Assembly (NCBI GenBank): GCA_947259705.1
Contig: CAMYNL010000010.1
Span: 1 to 64,000 of the forward strand
Direction of reading: 5' to 3'
DNA length: 64,000 nt
Source: an uncultured Gammaproteobacteria bacterium
GTDB taxonomy: Bacteria > Pseudomonadota > Gammaproteobacteria > Arenicellales > JAANXG01
In this document: positions 10,067 to 19,922 of the stretch, one piece after another
Layout of the letters: each line of letters begins with the position of its first letter
Numbering within the stretch: the first letter of the stretch is position 1
The notes under the pieces: model-generated
The model's input: the letters and a program-made list of their open reading frames with translations, nothing else
What the model was told of the DNA's origin: nothing
The model's database searches: none
Program-made: the position numbers and the translations under genes

Positions 10067-11662
10067 ATGTACGGAGTGGAACAGGTGGTCAACGTTCAGC
10101 CGATAGACGTCGCTGTTCTTGTCGTCTATTTCGCACTGGTGATCGGTGTCGGGATTGCAGTGGGGCGCCGACGAACCAGCAGCGCGGATTATTTTCTCGC
10201 CGGTCGGCGACTTGGCTGGTTCGTCATCGGGCTGTCGCTGTTTGCATCCAACATCTCAAGCACCACACTGATTGGGCTTGCCGGTGCAGGTTATCACGCC
10301 GGCATTTCGATATCTGCTTATGAATGGATGGCGAGCCTGGTGCTGGTAGTGTTCGCTATTTTCGTTATCCCTTTCTATCTGAGTACTCGCATATATACCG
10401 TACCGGAGTATTTTGAGAAGAGATTCAATGCTGCCTGCCGCTATTATTTCTCAGGACTCACCATCGTCGGGAATATATTCATAGACACCGCCGGCACGCT
10501 GTTCGCCGGTGCAATTGTCGTTCAGTTCTTCTTTCCCGGCACACCATTATGGTTCGCCGCCCTGCTGCTGGCTTTGTTCGCAGGTATATATACGGCCGCT
10601 GGCGGCCTGGCGGCTGTGGTGTACACCGATGTCATGCAGGCGCTGGTGTTGCTGATTGGAGCGACGCTGATCACCTACTTCGCACTCGATGCCGTCGGAT
10701 CCTGGTCGGCCGTCGTTGCGGCAACGCCACCCGAGATGTTGAGTATCATCCGTCCGCTGGATGATCCTACAATGCCTTGGAGTGGCTTGGTCATCGGCGT
10801 CCCTATTTTGGGTTTCTACTTCTGGTGCACCAATCAATTCATAGTTCAGCGAGTACTCGGTGCGCGGGATATACAGCAGGCACGCTGGGGGGCGCTCTTT
10901 GCGGGCCTATTGAAGCTGCCGGTCTTGTTCGTGATGGTTTTTCCAGGTTTGATGGCTCGCTTGCTCTATCCGGATCTGGCACAACCGGATCTGGTATTTC
11001 CCAAACTAATCACGGAATTGCTGCCCTGGGGAATAAAGGGTCTGGTCCTGGCAGGATTGCTGGCGGCGATCATGTCCAGCATTGATTCAACCTTGAACTC
11101 GGCGTCAACCCTCGTCACCATGGACTTCGTCAAACGACTGCGCCCAAGCACGGCCGACCAGCGTTTGGTGGTTATCGGTCGGGTGACAACAATCATCGTC
11201 ATGTTGTTCAGCGCGTTTTGGGTGCCGGTGGTGGCACGCGCGACAACGCTCTTCGAGTATCTGCAAAGCTCTCTGGCCTACTTGTTTCCCCCGGTTGTCG
11301 CGGTGTTTGTCTTGGGACTGTTCTGGTCACGAACCAACGGCAGCGGTGCTCTTGCCGGTCTGCTGGTCGGCCACGTTGTCGCACTCTCTACCTTTGTCAT
11401 GGCGCAAGCCACGGACTGGGTGACGCTGCACTTTCTGAACCTGGCAGGTGTTTTCCTCGCTGTGACCATGTTGACCACCGTCATAGTTAGTCTCATTACT
11501 TGCGATCGAGGTGACGTCGATAAGGCGGTCCTCACCTGGACACCGAAGCGAGCGGCGGAACTGGTGCAAGGATTACGTCGTCCCAACTGGTATACGGATT
11601 ACCGGTGGCAATCAGCGGTCCTGTTGATACTTACTGCGTGGCTGGTCTGGAGTTATCGGTGA
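10067..11662 (+). CDS. Sodium:solute symporter (SSS/SGLT family)
   Basis: A 531-residue integral membrane transporter with about 13-14 predicted helices. Family signs: SSADYFLAGRRLGWFVIGLSLFASNIS at residues 37-64, the substrate/sodium-site helix SNISSTTLIGLAGAGY, TRIYTVPEYFEKRF, GGLAAVVYTDVMQ, and the conserved AAIMSSIDSTLNSASTLVTMD near residue 340, which provides the Na2-site Ser/Thr pair. It imports a solute driven by sodium; sugars, inositol or carboxylates are the usual substrates of this branch, but none can be chosen. It stands alone; no metabolic partner gene lies next to it. Confidence 0.9.
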   Translation: MYGVEQVVNVQPIDVAVLVVYFALVIGVGIAVGRRRTSSADYFLAGRRLGWFVIGLSLFASNISSTTLIGLAGAGYHAGISISAYEWMASLVLVVFAIFVIPFYLSTRIYTVPEYFEKRFNAACRYYFSGLTIVGNIFIDTAGTLFAGAIVVQFFFPGTPLWFAALLLALFAGIYTAAGGLAAVVYTDVMQALVLLIGATLITYFALDAVGSWSAVVAATPPEMLSIIRPLDDPTMPWSGLVIGVPILGFYFWCTNQFIVQRVLGARDIQQARWGALFAGLLKLPVLFVMVFPGLMARLLYPDLAQPDLVFPKLITELLPWGIKGLVLAGLLAAIMSSIDSTLNSASTLVTMDFVKRLRPSTADQRLVVIGRVTTIIVMLFSAFWVPVVARATTLFEYLQSSLAYLFPPVVAVFVLGLFWSRTNGSGALAGLLVGHVVALSTFVMAQATDWVTLHFLNLAGVFLAVTMLTTVIVSLITCDRGDVDKAVLTWTPKRAAELVQGLRRPNWYTDYRWQSAVLLILTAWLVWSYR

Positions 11663-11738
11663 ACTGCACGAGATGAAACGGGTACTGATTCGCGCTATAC
11701 CGCACCAAGGAAGTGTTCCCCGACAGCAGAGTTGCATC

Positions 11739-12146
11739 TCATCTCGGAAAGTCTTTGGCGTATTTACTGATCCACTCCGCCGCAGCTTCCTCCGACGTCA
11801 TACGTCGACCTCCTCTGGCAACGATATCTTTCCTGTACTGTTCGATATGACACACCTGCTCCACCATACGGACGGCGAATGCAGTATCCGCATCGGCGAA
11901 CTTCACTCCAACATGATAATCATGTCGTATTTGACGACACCATACGACTTCCGCAGTTACTTCGAATGCAGGCCTACAAACCGGAATCACGATATGCAGC
12001 ATCGTTGTCGGATCGATTGGGCCCTCAGTGCGGAAACAGAGACCTCCCGCACTGATGTTATCTAGTTTTTCCTTGTGTCCGAATTTCTGATCAGACACGC
12101 TGAACTCAATAGGTATATCCGTAGGATGTCGAATGTATTGACGCAC
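11739..12146 (-). CDS. PilZ-domain protein
   Basis: A 135-residue single-domain PilZ protein, the c-di-GMP receptor fold. The two binding motifs are visible: the basic R-x3-R type motif at the start (MRQYIRHP, residues 2-7) and DNISAGGLCF near residue 29, the D/N-x-S-x-x-G motif. After the barrel (about residues 1-95) it has an additional helical, acidic tail ending at AKDFPR. It is isolated between the symporter and an acyltransferase, so its target pathway is not shown. Confidence 0.85.
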   Translation of the reverse strand: MRQYIRHPTDIPIEFSVSDQKFGHKEKLDNISAGGLCFRTEGPIDPTTMLHIVIPVCRPAFEVTAEVVWCRQIRHDYHVGVKFADADTAFAVRMVEQVCHIEQYRKDIVARGGRRMTSEEAAAEWISKYAKDFPR

Positions 12147-12509
12147 GCACCACGTTCCTTAGAGTACAGACACAGTATAGTGACTTTACGCCATACCCGT
12201 TCTATCGTGGGATACAAAACCGACGGTTGGTACATTCTGCTCACCAGGAATCTGGTTTTAGGGACACAGTACTCATTCCGCTCCCAAATTGCGTAAAGGT
12301 CTGATGAGATGCAGAGATACTGGGAATTTACACCGCGGCAGGCTTGATATAGGTATTGTGCGTCTCTGGAATCCACTAACGAAAACCGCCGCTCAACAAC
12401 GATCCACCAACGCGCTATGATAACGACCTTCAGTCAACGAATGGCTTGGACACTGCGGAGCAGATCAGAATATCGAATTTGCGAATGCCTCGCTTCCCCT
12501 TGCTGACGA
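12147..12509. other. Intergenic stretch without a supported gene
   Basis: About 360 AT-richer bases upstream of both the PilZ gene and the acyltransferase. No gene or clear regulatory motif recognised. Confidence 0.4.
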
Positions 12510-13601
12510 TTGAACTCTAACAACGAAAATTCTTCGCGCAAGGCGTACCTGGACGCCACCAAGGGAGTTTTAATCTCATTGGTAGTCTTGGGACATAACT
12601 ATTTCTTTTCGCGGTTGTTCGTGGAATGGTTTTCGTTTCTCTACAATTTTCACGTGGCGTGTTTTCTTTTATTTTCATTCCTGTTTCACTATGAACAATT
12701 GGGTGTCGATTCGTATGTCACGCGAGTGTTTCGGGCCCTCGTGCCGCAATTTGTGTTTCTGATCTTGGTTATCCCGACCTATTATGTAATGTTCGTGTCC
12801 GGGCTGCCTGAAGAAACCGGCAAGTGGTTCTCCCGCCTCCCCCTGGCGCTGACTCTACAGACGGAGACACAACTCGATATGGTGACCGGATTTCGGCATT
12901 TCTGGTTCCTGCCGGCAATGACGTTGTTGGTCTCGTTGCTGTGGATACTGGACGGGAACAGGGCCCGAGCGGCTTCGATTCTGGTGTTCTCGCTGGTGCT
13001 CTGGCATTTGTATGCCGGCGAACTAAATGCCTCATTGTTTCAATATTTTCCATGGGGTGCAGCACTCGTGGGTTTCATCTTTGTGCCCGGCCTGATCGCG
13101 CGCAAGATTTATAACTGGCCTGAACTGTGTTGGGAACACTTTCCGATTCATAGAGACTTGTTGCTGTTCTCGGCCTGGTTGGTTTGCGCATGGATTGTGA
13201 TGCGGTATCGACTATTTATGCCTCTAGCGGGCGATCCCGATGGGCTTGTGTCTGGCCTGGCGAAACCCGGGCGCTTACTGTTTCATGACCTCTTTTTACT
13301 GGTTTCGTTTTTCACAATACTTCGTTTGGGCTGGTGGCTTCGAAAAACGTTTCTCGTATCGCTTGGGCGGGAGTCGCTGAAAATCTTTCTGCTGTCGCCA
13401 CTCGTATGGCAGTTGTTCTGGCTGATGGGCGGCCGCAATTTGGAAGCGGGTACATACTTCGAAAAGAGTATATCAGTCCTGATCACATACATCGGTACAC
13501 TGGCAGTATCATACTGGCTGGCGAAGCTGATTGCGGGCACTCCATTACAGTCTATTATGTTTCCTCGGACGCCCGCGGATTGGCGAACGTTGCGCAGATA
13601 G
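12510..13601 (+). CDS. Acyltransferase-3 family membrane protein
   Basis: A 363-residue multi-spanning protein with the start of the acyltransferase 3 family: YLDATKGVLISLVVLGHNYF at residues 12-31, where the Asp and His are the conserved family residues, followed by about ten hydrophobic helices. A HFWFLPAMTLLVSLLW segment near residue 130 matches the family's second conserved block. Such proteins O-acylate extracytoplasmic glycans. The start used is TTG 12510; the ribosome site is weak and an internal start is possible. Base composition is lower in GC than the neighbours, which could mean transfer. No glycan gene cluster surrounds it. Confidence 0.8.
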   Translation: MNSNNENSSRKAYLDATKGVLISLVVLGHNYFFSRLFVEWFSFLYNFHVACFLLFSFLFHYEQLGVDSYVTRVFRALVPQFVFLILVIPTYYVMFVSGLPEETGKWFSRLPLALTLQTETQLDMVTGFRHFWFLPAMTLLVSLLWILDGNRARAASILVFSLVLWHLYAGELNASLFQYFPWGAALVGFIFVPGLIARKIYNWPELCWEHFPIHRDLLLFSAWLVCAWIVMRYRLFMPLAGDPDGLVSGLAKPGRLLFHDLFLLVSFFTILRLGWWLRKTFLVSLGRESLKIFLLSPLVWQLFWLMGGRNLEAGTYFEKSISVLITYIGTLAVSYWLAKLIAGTPLQSIMFPRTPADWRTLRR

Positions 13602-14281
13602 ACGCCTTACCGACTTTCTTTCGTACAGGTCAATGCTATCGTAGTCGGGGGACACTTTATTTATTACAAATTCGCGTTTGTCATCATTCGGTTAAAGCTC
13701 GGACATGCTCCATATGCGCGGCACGAATCCACTGAAATAAATAAAGAATACGTGCACGAGCGTTATTGCCGTCGGCTAATACACGTCAATGTTGTGTCAC
13801 AACAAGAAACGTTGGATTTGTTATGACATCACGTCGCACGGGTCGAAAGCGATGCTCATGCCCGAGGTACTGTCGATCCGACTCCTGAAATCTTCAGGTC
13901 TATTCGCGTTAACGATGGTCCGCGCAGTCTTGACTCCCGGGCCAGATACTTCGTGCGCGTCGATCGACGTAACCAGGAGCACTCTTGCCTGGCGCCCAGG
14001 ATAGCCGGTGCAAATGAAATCTCGGTAGCCACAGCGTGGGAATCCGGGGCGAACCGGCGCCCCGGAGGCGTGGCGGCTACCCGAATTTGCGATGAATCCG
14101 GGCAGACGGCCGGTTTCGCTTTCCATACGACGGAATTCACGCCACAATGTGCCCTCGATCCATAGATCTACGTTGATGAGTTCGAGAGCAGCAGGCTCCC
14201 GCGAAATCCTCACTCAACGGATCAGTTGACGTCAATACCGCGGATCAGCTTGGCCCGCGGCGATTCCGAGGAATAGTCCAA
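13602..14281. other. Intergenic stretch without a supported gene
   Basis: About 680 bases. An open frame on the minus strand (13821-14213) has no recognisable family and an unlikely composition. GAGGAA at 14268-14273 is the ribosome site of the next gene. Confidence 0.4.
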
Positions 14282-16123
14282 ATGGCGAAAATGAAGACAG
14301 TCGATGCTGCAGTTCTCATACTCGAAAAAGAAGGCGTAAACTGTGCGTTCGGTGTGCCGGGCGCTGCCATCAACCCGTTTTATGCGGCCATGAGAGCTAG
14401 AGGGTCCATCCGGCACATCCTGGCCAGGCACGTGGAAGGTGCCTCCCACATGGCGGAAGGCTACACACGCGCTGCGCATGGCAATATCGGCTTATGCATC
14501 GGCACCTCTGGACCCGGCGGCACAGACATGATCACCGGCCTTTACTCCGCCTCCGCGGACTCCATTCCAATCCTCTGCATCACCGGCCAGGCCCCGAGGG
14601 CGAAACTCGATAAGGAAGATTTTCAGGCCGTGGATATCGCCTCGATCGCCAAACCGGTTACCAAGATGGCCGTGACCGTGTTGGAACCCGACCAGTTGCC
14701 CAGCATCTTTCGATCGGCCTTCCATATCATGCGCTCCGGTCGCCCGGGACCGGTCTTGATCGATCTGCCGATCGACGTGCAAATGGCGGAGATCGACTTC
14801 AATGCCGACGCCTACACGTCGATGACACCATGCCGTCCAACCGCTAGCCGCGCGGAAGCTGAGCAAGCGATCGATATGCTGAACGACGCCGAACGACCAT
14901 TGATCGTGGCTGGGGGAGGCATCATCAACGCCGATGCCTCGGAATTACTCGTCGAATTCGCCGAACTCACAGGGGTGCCCGTCATTCCCACACTGATGGG
15001 CTGGGGTACCATTCCCGATGATCACCCCCTTATGGCGGGCATGGTCGGACTGCAGACCAGCCACCGATATGGTAATGCCACCTTCCTGAAGTCGGATTTC
15101 GTATTGGGTATCGGCAATCGCTGGGCCAATCGTCATACGGGTTCAGTGGATAAATACCGGGAGGGACGCAAGTTCATCCATGTTGACATCGAGTCGACGC
15201 AGATCGGGCGAATCTTCGCGCCGGACCTTGGAATCGTATCGGATGCAAAGGCCGCATTGGAGATGTTTCTGGAGGTGGCCAGGGAGCGAAAAGCGTCCAA
15301 AAAGCTCAGCGACTGGTCCGACTGGGTCGCCGAGTGCGAGTATCGCAAACACCACATGTTGCGGAAAACGGCCTTTGACCATGTGCCTTTGAAGCCCCAG
15401 CGGGTATACCAGGCGATGAACGAGGCAATGGAGCGCGACACTTGCTACGTCACCACCATAGGATTATCGCAGATCGCGGGCGCACAGTTTCTCAAGGTCT
15501 TCAAACCGCGCAACTGGATAAACGCGGCGCAGGCGGGGCCACTGGGGTGGACCTTGCCGGCTGCCCTTGGCGTTCGGGCCGCGCTACCTGACAAGAAGAT
15601 AGTGGCCCTGTCCGGTGATTACGATTTTCAGTTCCTGGTCGAAGAGCTCGCGGTGGGCGCGCAGCACAAGCTCCCATATCTGCATATCGTGGTGAATAAT
15701 TCGTACCTCGGGCTGATCCGCCAGGCGCAGCGTGGATTCGAGATGGATTTTCAGGTCAGCCTGGCGTTCGAAAACATCAATACCACCGGGGAGGGTGATG
15801 CCGAGCCCGGTTACGGCGTCGATCACGTCGCGCTGGCGGAGTCCCTGGGCTGCAAGGCGATCAGAGTTCGAACCCCGAAGGAATTCGATGCAGCGTTTGC
15901 CAAGGCCGAAGCGTTGCTGGAGGAACACCAGGTTCCGGTGGTCATGGAGTTCATACTCGAACGCGTTACCAACATCGCCATGGGAACCGAAATCGACGGG
16001 GTCAACGAATTCGAAGACATTCTGTGCCTCGATCCGAATCTGACCCTCGAAAGCGGCTGGGTGAGCATGGGTGAGGGCGATGAGGCGGATGCGGTTACCG
16101 CACCGGAAATGGAACCCGCCTGA
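14282..16123 (+). CDS. gcl: Glyoxylate carboligase (tartronate-semialdehyde synthase)
   Basis: A 613-residue thiamine-diphosphate enzyme that condenses two glyoxylate molecules to tartronate semialdehyde and CO2. It opens [10 protein letters not shown] and aligns almost residue for residue with Escherichia coli Gcl as I remember it. The hallmark is Val51 in [13 protein letters not shown], where nearly all other ThDP enzymes have the catalytic Glu; this identifies Gcl rather than acetolactate synthase. The [17 protein letters not shown]...NN block near residue 450 is the ThDP/Mg motif. The C-terminal tail is about 20 residues longer than E. coli Gcl. GAGGAA precedes ATG 14282. The usual partners hyi, glxR and glxK are not adjacent; the convergent neighbour is phaC. 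Confidence 0.95.
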   Translation: MAKMKTVDAAVLILEKEGVNCAFGVPGAAINPFYAAMRARGSIRHILARHVEGASHMAEGYTRAAHGNIGLCIGTSGPGGTDMITGLYSASADSIPILCITGQAPRAKLDKEDFQAVDIASIAKPVTKMAVTVLEPDQLPSIFRSAFHIMRSGRPGPVLIDLPIDVQMAEIDFNADAYTSMTPCRPTASRAEAEQAIDMLNDAERPLIVAGGGIINADASELLVEFAELTGVPVIPTLMGWGTIPDDHPLMAGMVGLQTSHRYGNATFLKSDFVLGIGNRWANRHTGSVDKYREGRKFIHVDIESTQIGRIFAPDLGIVSDAKAALEMFLEVARERKASKKLSDWSDWVAECEYRKHHMLRKTAFDHVPLKPQRVYQAMNEAMERDTCYVTTIGLSQIAGAQFLKVFKPRNWINAAQAGPLGWTLPAALGVRAALPDKKIVALSGDYDFQFLVEELAVGAQHKLPYLHIVVNNSYLGLIRQAQRGFEMDFQVSLAFENINTTGEGDAEPGYGVDHVALAESLGCKAIRVRTPKEFDAAFAKAEALLEEHQVPVVMEFILERVTNIAMGTEIDGVNEFEDILCLDPNLTLESGWVSMGEGDEADAVTAPEMEPA

Positions 16124-16249
16124 TGGCTGAGTAAACGCCTCGGCCCGGGATTGCTAACCCGTTCAGTAAAAACAGGCAGCCCCGGGATCCCGTGTCACGC
16201 GCTGGTCCCGGCGCTGCTGCAGGTCGGTTTGCGCGAGTCGATCCCACGC

Positions 16250-17995
16250 TCAGGCGGTGACGTAAGACCCGGGCGCGTCCTCAATTGGCTTCAGACTACC
16301 GTCGCCGGGCACCCTGGGCGCGACCTTGCCCGCGCTGCGTTTCGCCACCCAGTTTGCCCAGTCCGGCCACCACGAACCCTCGTACGGCTGTGCGCCGGCC
16401 AGCCACTTGTCGGGATTAGCCGGATACTTCGGGTTGACCCAGTAACAGTATTTGTTCGCGGCAGGGGGATTGACGATCCCCGCGATATGGCCCGACCCAC
16501 CAAGCACGAAGCGGACCTTGCCCGAGAACTTCTGGGTGACCGGGTAACACGACACCCACGGTGCGATATGGTCATCCTTGGTGGCAACGGAATAGACCGG
16601 TATATCGATCTTGGTGACGTCGATCTTCTCGCCACACAGACGCAAGAACTTCTTTTTTATCAGACCGTTTTCGCGGTAAAACTTCTTCAGGTAATAAACC
16701 AGCATCTCGGCCGGCAGGCGGGTCGAATCAGCGTTCCAGTACAGCAGATCAAACGCCATCGGATCGCGTCCGAGCAGATAATTATTGACCACAAACGACC
16801 AGATGAGGTCGTTTTCCCGCATCATGCTGAACATCTGTGCCATATGCTTGCCTTCCAGGTAGCCCTGCTGGCCAACGTGTTCCTCGATAGAATGTATCTG
16901 TTCGTCATCCAGGAACACCGCGACCTCGCCCACCTCCTTGAAGTCCAGCATCGTCGTCAGCAAGCTGAGCGAGGCAACCCGTTTATCCCCCTTCGCCCGC
17001 AAGTAAGCAAGCGTTGCTTCACAGAGGATCCCACCGATACAAAAACCCAGCAGGTTGACGCGCTCCATGCCGGTGGCTTCGGCCGCCACCTCGAGCGCAG
17101 TCAGCGGGCCCTCACGCATGTAATCGTCAAAGGTCTTTTCGGCGAGATCTTTGGTAGGGTTCACCCAGGACACGAGAAACACGGTGTGACCCTGATCCAC
17201 CACCCATTTGACGAAGCTGTTCTTTTCCTGCAGATCGAGGATATAGAACTTGTTGATCCACGGTGGCACGATGATCAATGGTTCCTGGTAAACCTTTTTT
17301 GTTGACGGAGCGTACTGGATGAGTTGCATCAGGTCGTTCTGAAATATAACCTTGCCAGGGGTCACGGCAAGGTTTTTGCCGACCTCGAAAGCTGATTCGT
17401 CGGTCATGGTGATCTTTAACTCGCCCCCGCCCTTCTCCAGGTCTCGAAGCATGTTCTTGAGACCGTCAAGCAGGCACTGGCCATGAGTACTCTTGACTCG
17501 TTTCAGGACCGATGGATTCGTTATAGCGAAATTGCTCGGGGCCATCGCACTGATGAACTGGCGCGAATAGAAATCGACCTTGTTCCGGTCTTCCTCATTC
17601 AAACCGTCAACATCCGAAATCACAGACTGAAGCCATTTGCCCGTCAGCAAATACGATCGTTTCATGTAATCAAAAATCGCTTCCTCCTGCCACGCCTTGT
17701 CCTTGAAACGACGATCGGGGGAATGCGCCTCGTCCGCTTCCTCGCCCAGCATCCTGACGGCCGTTTCCTGCCAGAGCGTCATGTATTCCTGCCACAACTT
17801 TCCCTGCGCCGTCCCCAGCTTGACTGGATCGGCCAGCATTTGCGTCGTCCAGTTACCGAACGCCTGGACGATTCCCGCAGGGTCGAAAATCGAAAAATCG
17901 TCGCTTTGCTGATATCGTGCCACAAAATCCGCCGCGACACGCTGGCTTTGCTCCATCAGTTCCTGCCAGTCGTTAACAGTCTGTTCCGATTCCAT
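16250..17995 (-). CDS. phaC: Class I poly(3-hydroxyalkanoate) synthase
   Basis: A 581-residue PHA synthase polymerising short-chain (R)-3-hydroxyacyl-CoA on the granule surface. The lipase-like box reads GFCIGG with nucleophile Cys319, the same number as in Cupriavidus necator PhaC1. The other triad members are Asp475 (DDHIAPW) and His503 (GSGHIAG). The N-terminal PhaC_N domain covers about residues 90-260 and the alpha/beta-hydrolase part about 265-560, with SWWPDWANWV near the end. Class I is inferred from length and absence of a phaE/phaR partner. No phaA, phaB or phasin gene is next to it, although a FabG-like reductase lies 2 kb further on. Confidence 0.95.
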   Translation of the reverse strand: MESEQTVNDWQELMEQSQRVAADFVARYQQSDDFSIFDPAGIVQAFGNWTTQMLADPVKLGTAQGKLWQEYMTLWQETAVRMLGEEADEAHSPDRRFKDKAWQEEAIFDYMKRSYLLTGKWLQSVISDVDGLNEEDRNKVDFYSRQFISAMAPSNFAITNPSVLKRVKSTHGQCLLDGLKNMLRDLEKGGGELKITMTDESAFEVGKNLAVTPGKVIFQNDLMQLIQYAPSTKKVYQEPLIIVPPWINKFYILDLQEKNSFVKWVVDQGHTVFLVSWVNPTKDLAEKTFDDYMREGPLTALEVAAEATGMERVNLLGFCIGGILCEATLAYLRAKGDKRVASLSLLTTMLDFKEVGEVAVFLDDEQIHSIEEHVGQQGYLEGKHMAQMFSMMRENDLIWSFVVNNYLLGRDPMAFDLLYWNADSTRLPAEMLVYYLKKFYRENGLIKKKFLRLCGEKIDVTKIDIPVYSVATKDDHIAPWVSCYPVTQKFSGKVRFVLGGSGHIAGIVNPPAANKYCYWVNPKYPANPDKWLAGAQPYEGSWWPDWANWVAKRSAGKVAPRVPGDGSLKPIEDAPGSYVTA

Positions 17996-18515
17996 ATGCT
18001 TAACCTCACTTTTGGCCCGACGCGGCTCGTGCCGGATCTGCCCGCACGGCCACCCACAAGATCAATGTAAGACATGTTACCGCGGTGGCGTCGCTAGTGC
18101 ACATTTCGATGCCCTCGTATTCGTCGCCCGGCGTTGACTGGCGCCGCATCACGCCCGGGGTCTAGTACCGATTCGCACGCGGCTACGCGCGACAGGGATT
18201 CGACCACAGTGGGTCAAGGCACCCGTTCATGGCACAGACCGCTTCGGGCATATCAGAACTGGAAATTCAAGTCTGCACACGGAGCGGGTTCGTGGAGATC
18301 ATGCCCGCTCAACCATGTCCTGATCCATCATTCTTGGCTCAGCGCCCCCACGTCGACAATCCACTGGGATGTTCCATTTTCCGTCACTCGTGGGTGATTG
18401 CTGGTTGCGGCTCTCGGAGCCAAGCGATTCTGCATGAGTGTTCCACGCGGAGACTCAGCTTGACTTAGAGTGTCGTGTAATATTTTGGGACATACAGGTT
18501 AGAATAGTGCGGACA
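17996..18515. other. Divergent intergenic stretch
   Basis: About 520 bases between phaC (leftward) and the first aldo/keto reductase (rightward). It should hold both promoters. GAGGT near 18003-18007 (minus strand) is the ribosome site for phaC. No gene recognised. Confidence 0.4.
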
Positions 18516-19445
18516 ATGGTTTGCAAAAGTAGACAGGGTTTGTTGTCGCGTCGTGATTTCCTGATCCAGGCCGCGGCGTGGACTGCCGTTCCTTTTCTGC
18601 CTAGAAACACTTCCGCGCAATCTGTCTATCCCACCCGCCCGATCCCCGCAACCGGCGAGCAATTGCCCGTAGTTGGGCTGGGCTCCACCAAGGCCGTGTC
18701 CCGACTCGAGAAAGCAGGGACTGCCGAGCTCAAGCTTCTTTTGCGCACCCTGCTCGACGGCGGTGGTACGGTGGTGGACACCTGGTCGCGAAGCGCCTTG
18801 CTGGACCAGCTAACCGGGGAAGCACTGCGGGCCGAGGGCATGGTGCAGGATCTGTTCCTGGCCACTAAATTGGATGCGGTAGGAGCCAAGGCTGGAAGGG
18901 CGATGCTGGAGCGCACGCAGCAACTGCTGGGGAAGAAACCTGATCTGATCCAGGTGATCAGTCTGCGTGACCTGGATACCCAGTGGCTTAACCTGCGCGA
19001 GTGGAAGGACGCGGATAAGACGCGGTATATCGGTGCCACGGTGTCCTCCGATAGCCAACATGACGCCATGATGAATTTCATGCGCCGTGAGCGGCCGGAT
19101 TTCATCCAGGTCAATTACTCGGTGATTGAGACCCGCGCGGAGTCGGGCGTGCTGCCACTTGCCGCTGACCTGAGCATCGCGGTACTCATTAACCGCCCAT
19201 TTACGAATGGCAGTTATTTCTCACGGGTCAAGGATGTTACCCTTCCGAACTGGACCGCGGAGTTCGATTGTCATAGTTGGGCACAGTTTTCACTGAAGTA
19301 CATTCTCGCGCATCCAGCCATCACCTGTGTGCTCACCGAAACCACCAACCCCAAGCACCTGATCGAAAACCTCGGCACCGCGTATGGCCGATTTCCTGAC
19401 GCAAAGACCAAGCTCAGAATGCGCGAGGTAGTTCAGTTTACCTGA
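18516..19445 (+). CDS. Tat-exported aldo/keto reductase-like protein with a degraded active site
   Basis: A 309-residue AKR-fold protein with a twin-arginine signal (SRRDFLIQAAAWTAVPFLP, residues 11-29). The start at ATG 18516 puts the signal at the N terminus. The AKR tetrad compared with the paralogue at 22857: Asp88 is kept (VVDT), the catalytic Tyr position is Ser93, Lys118 is kept (LATKL), and the catalytic His position is Ile148 (DLIQVISL). It probably does not catalyse standard carbonyl reduction; it may bind a ligand or a partner. The C-terminal block SWAQFSLKYILAHPAITCVLTETTNPKHL matches the paralogue closely. It stands alone. Confidence 0.8.
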   Translation: MVCKSRQGLLSRRDFLIQAAAWTAVPFLPRNTSAQSVYPTRPIPATGEQLPVVGLGSTKAVSRLEKAGTAELKLLLRTLLDGGGTVVDTWSRSALLDQLTGEALRAEGMVQDLFLATKLDAVGAKAGRAMLERTQQLLGKKPDLIQVISLRDLDTQWLNLREWKDADKTRYIGATVSSDSQHDAMMNFMRRERPDFIQVNYSVIETRAESGVLPLAADLSIAVLINRPFTNGSYFSRVKDVTLPNWTAEFDCHSWAQFSLKYILAHPAITCVLTETTNPKHLIENLGTAYGRFPDAKTKLRMREVVQFT

Positions 19446-19922
19446 GACGAAAGCGTGAGTGGCGATTATCGCCATGTTGCTCTGTGGAAAAGTCAGTTTG
19501 ATCCTCTATACCGTCCCACAAGATAATTGACACCACAGTACGCATCCGGAGCGCCGGTGACTTGAAGTGACGGCGGTTACTGTTCCGGTATTTCGATAAT
19601 CAGGAACACGCGTAAGCCTCTCTAGGCAGGGAACCTCCCGCTGAATATGCCCTCGCACTGGCTCCAGACGACCCAAGAACGATGATTGCCTAGGACGGCC
19701 GTGGTGCCGCGGGCGTGGGCAAGCTTCGCGTCCCTGTCCCGACGTCAGTTAGGCCCCAATGACCCTGGAAAGCGCTTTTGGTAACGCCAAGTCTACTTCG
19801 TCAGAAAAATGTTAACTAGCTGAAATATATATGTAATTATTGCGCACATTTTATGGTGCAGTGCACAAATTACGTGTATACTTGAATGATGATCAATCAG
19901 GTCAAAAAGCTGGAGAGAATTT
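19446..19922. other. Intergenic stretch with the SDR promoter at its right end
   Basis: About 475 bases. The first 400 show no gene. The last 80 are AT-rich and carry the promoter and palindrome described separately, and GGAGAG at 19912-19917 is the ribosome site of the next gene. Confidence 0.5.
19856..19882 (+). promoter_or_regulatory. Putative promoter with an overlapping palindromic operator
   Basis: GTGCA-G-TGCAC at 19856-19866 is a perfect inverted repeat around one base. A -10-like TATACT follows at 19877-19882, so the palindrome covers the -35 region, the usual position of a repressor site. The transcript would start about 30 bases before the SDR gene. The regulator is not identified; TGC-rich palindromes are known for PHA-responsive PhaR repressors, but that link is only a guess. 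Confidence 0.45.

Noticed and set aside
13821-14213. Minus-strand open frame of 130 codons
   Set aside because: No family resemblance, no ribosome site and composition typical of a random frame in GC-rich DNA.
16124-16249. Bidirectional terminator between gcl and phaC
   Set aside because: The CCCGGG elements are self-complementary and no convincing stem with a T-run is formed.
16151-17305. Long open frame opposite phaC
   Set aside because: It is the antisense shadow of phaC, whose catalytic triad and length are canonical.
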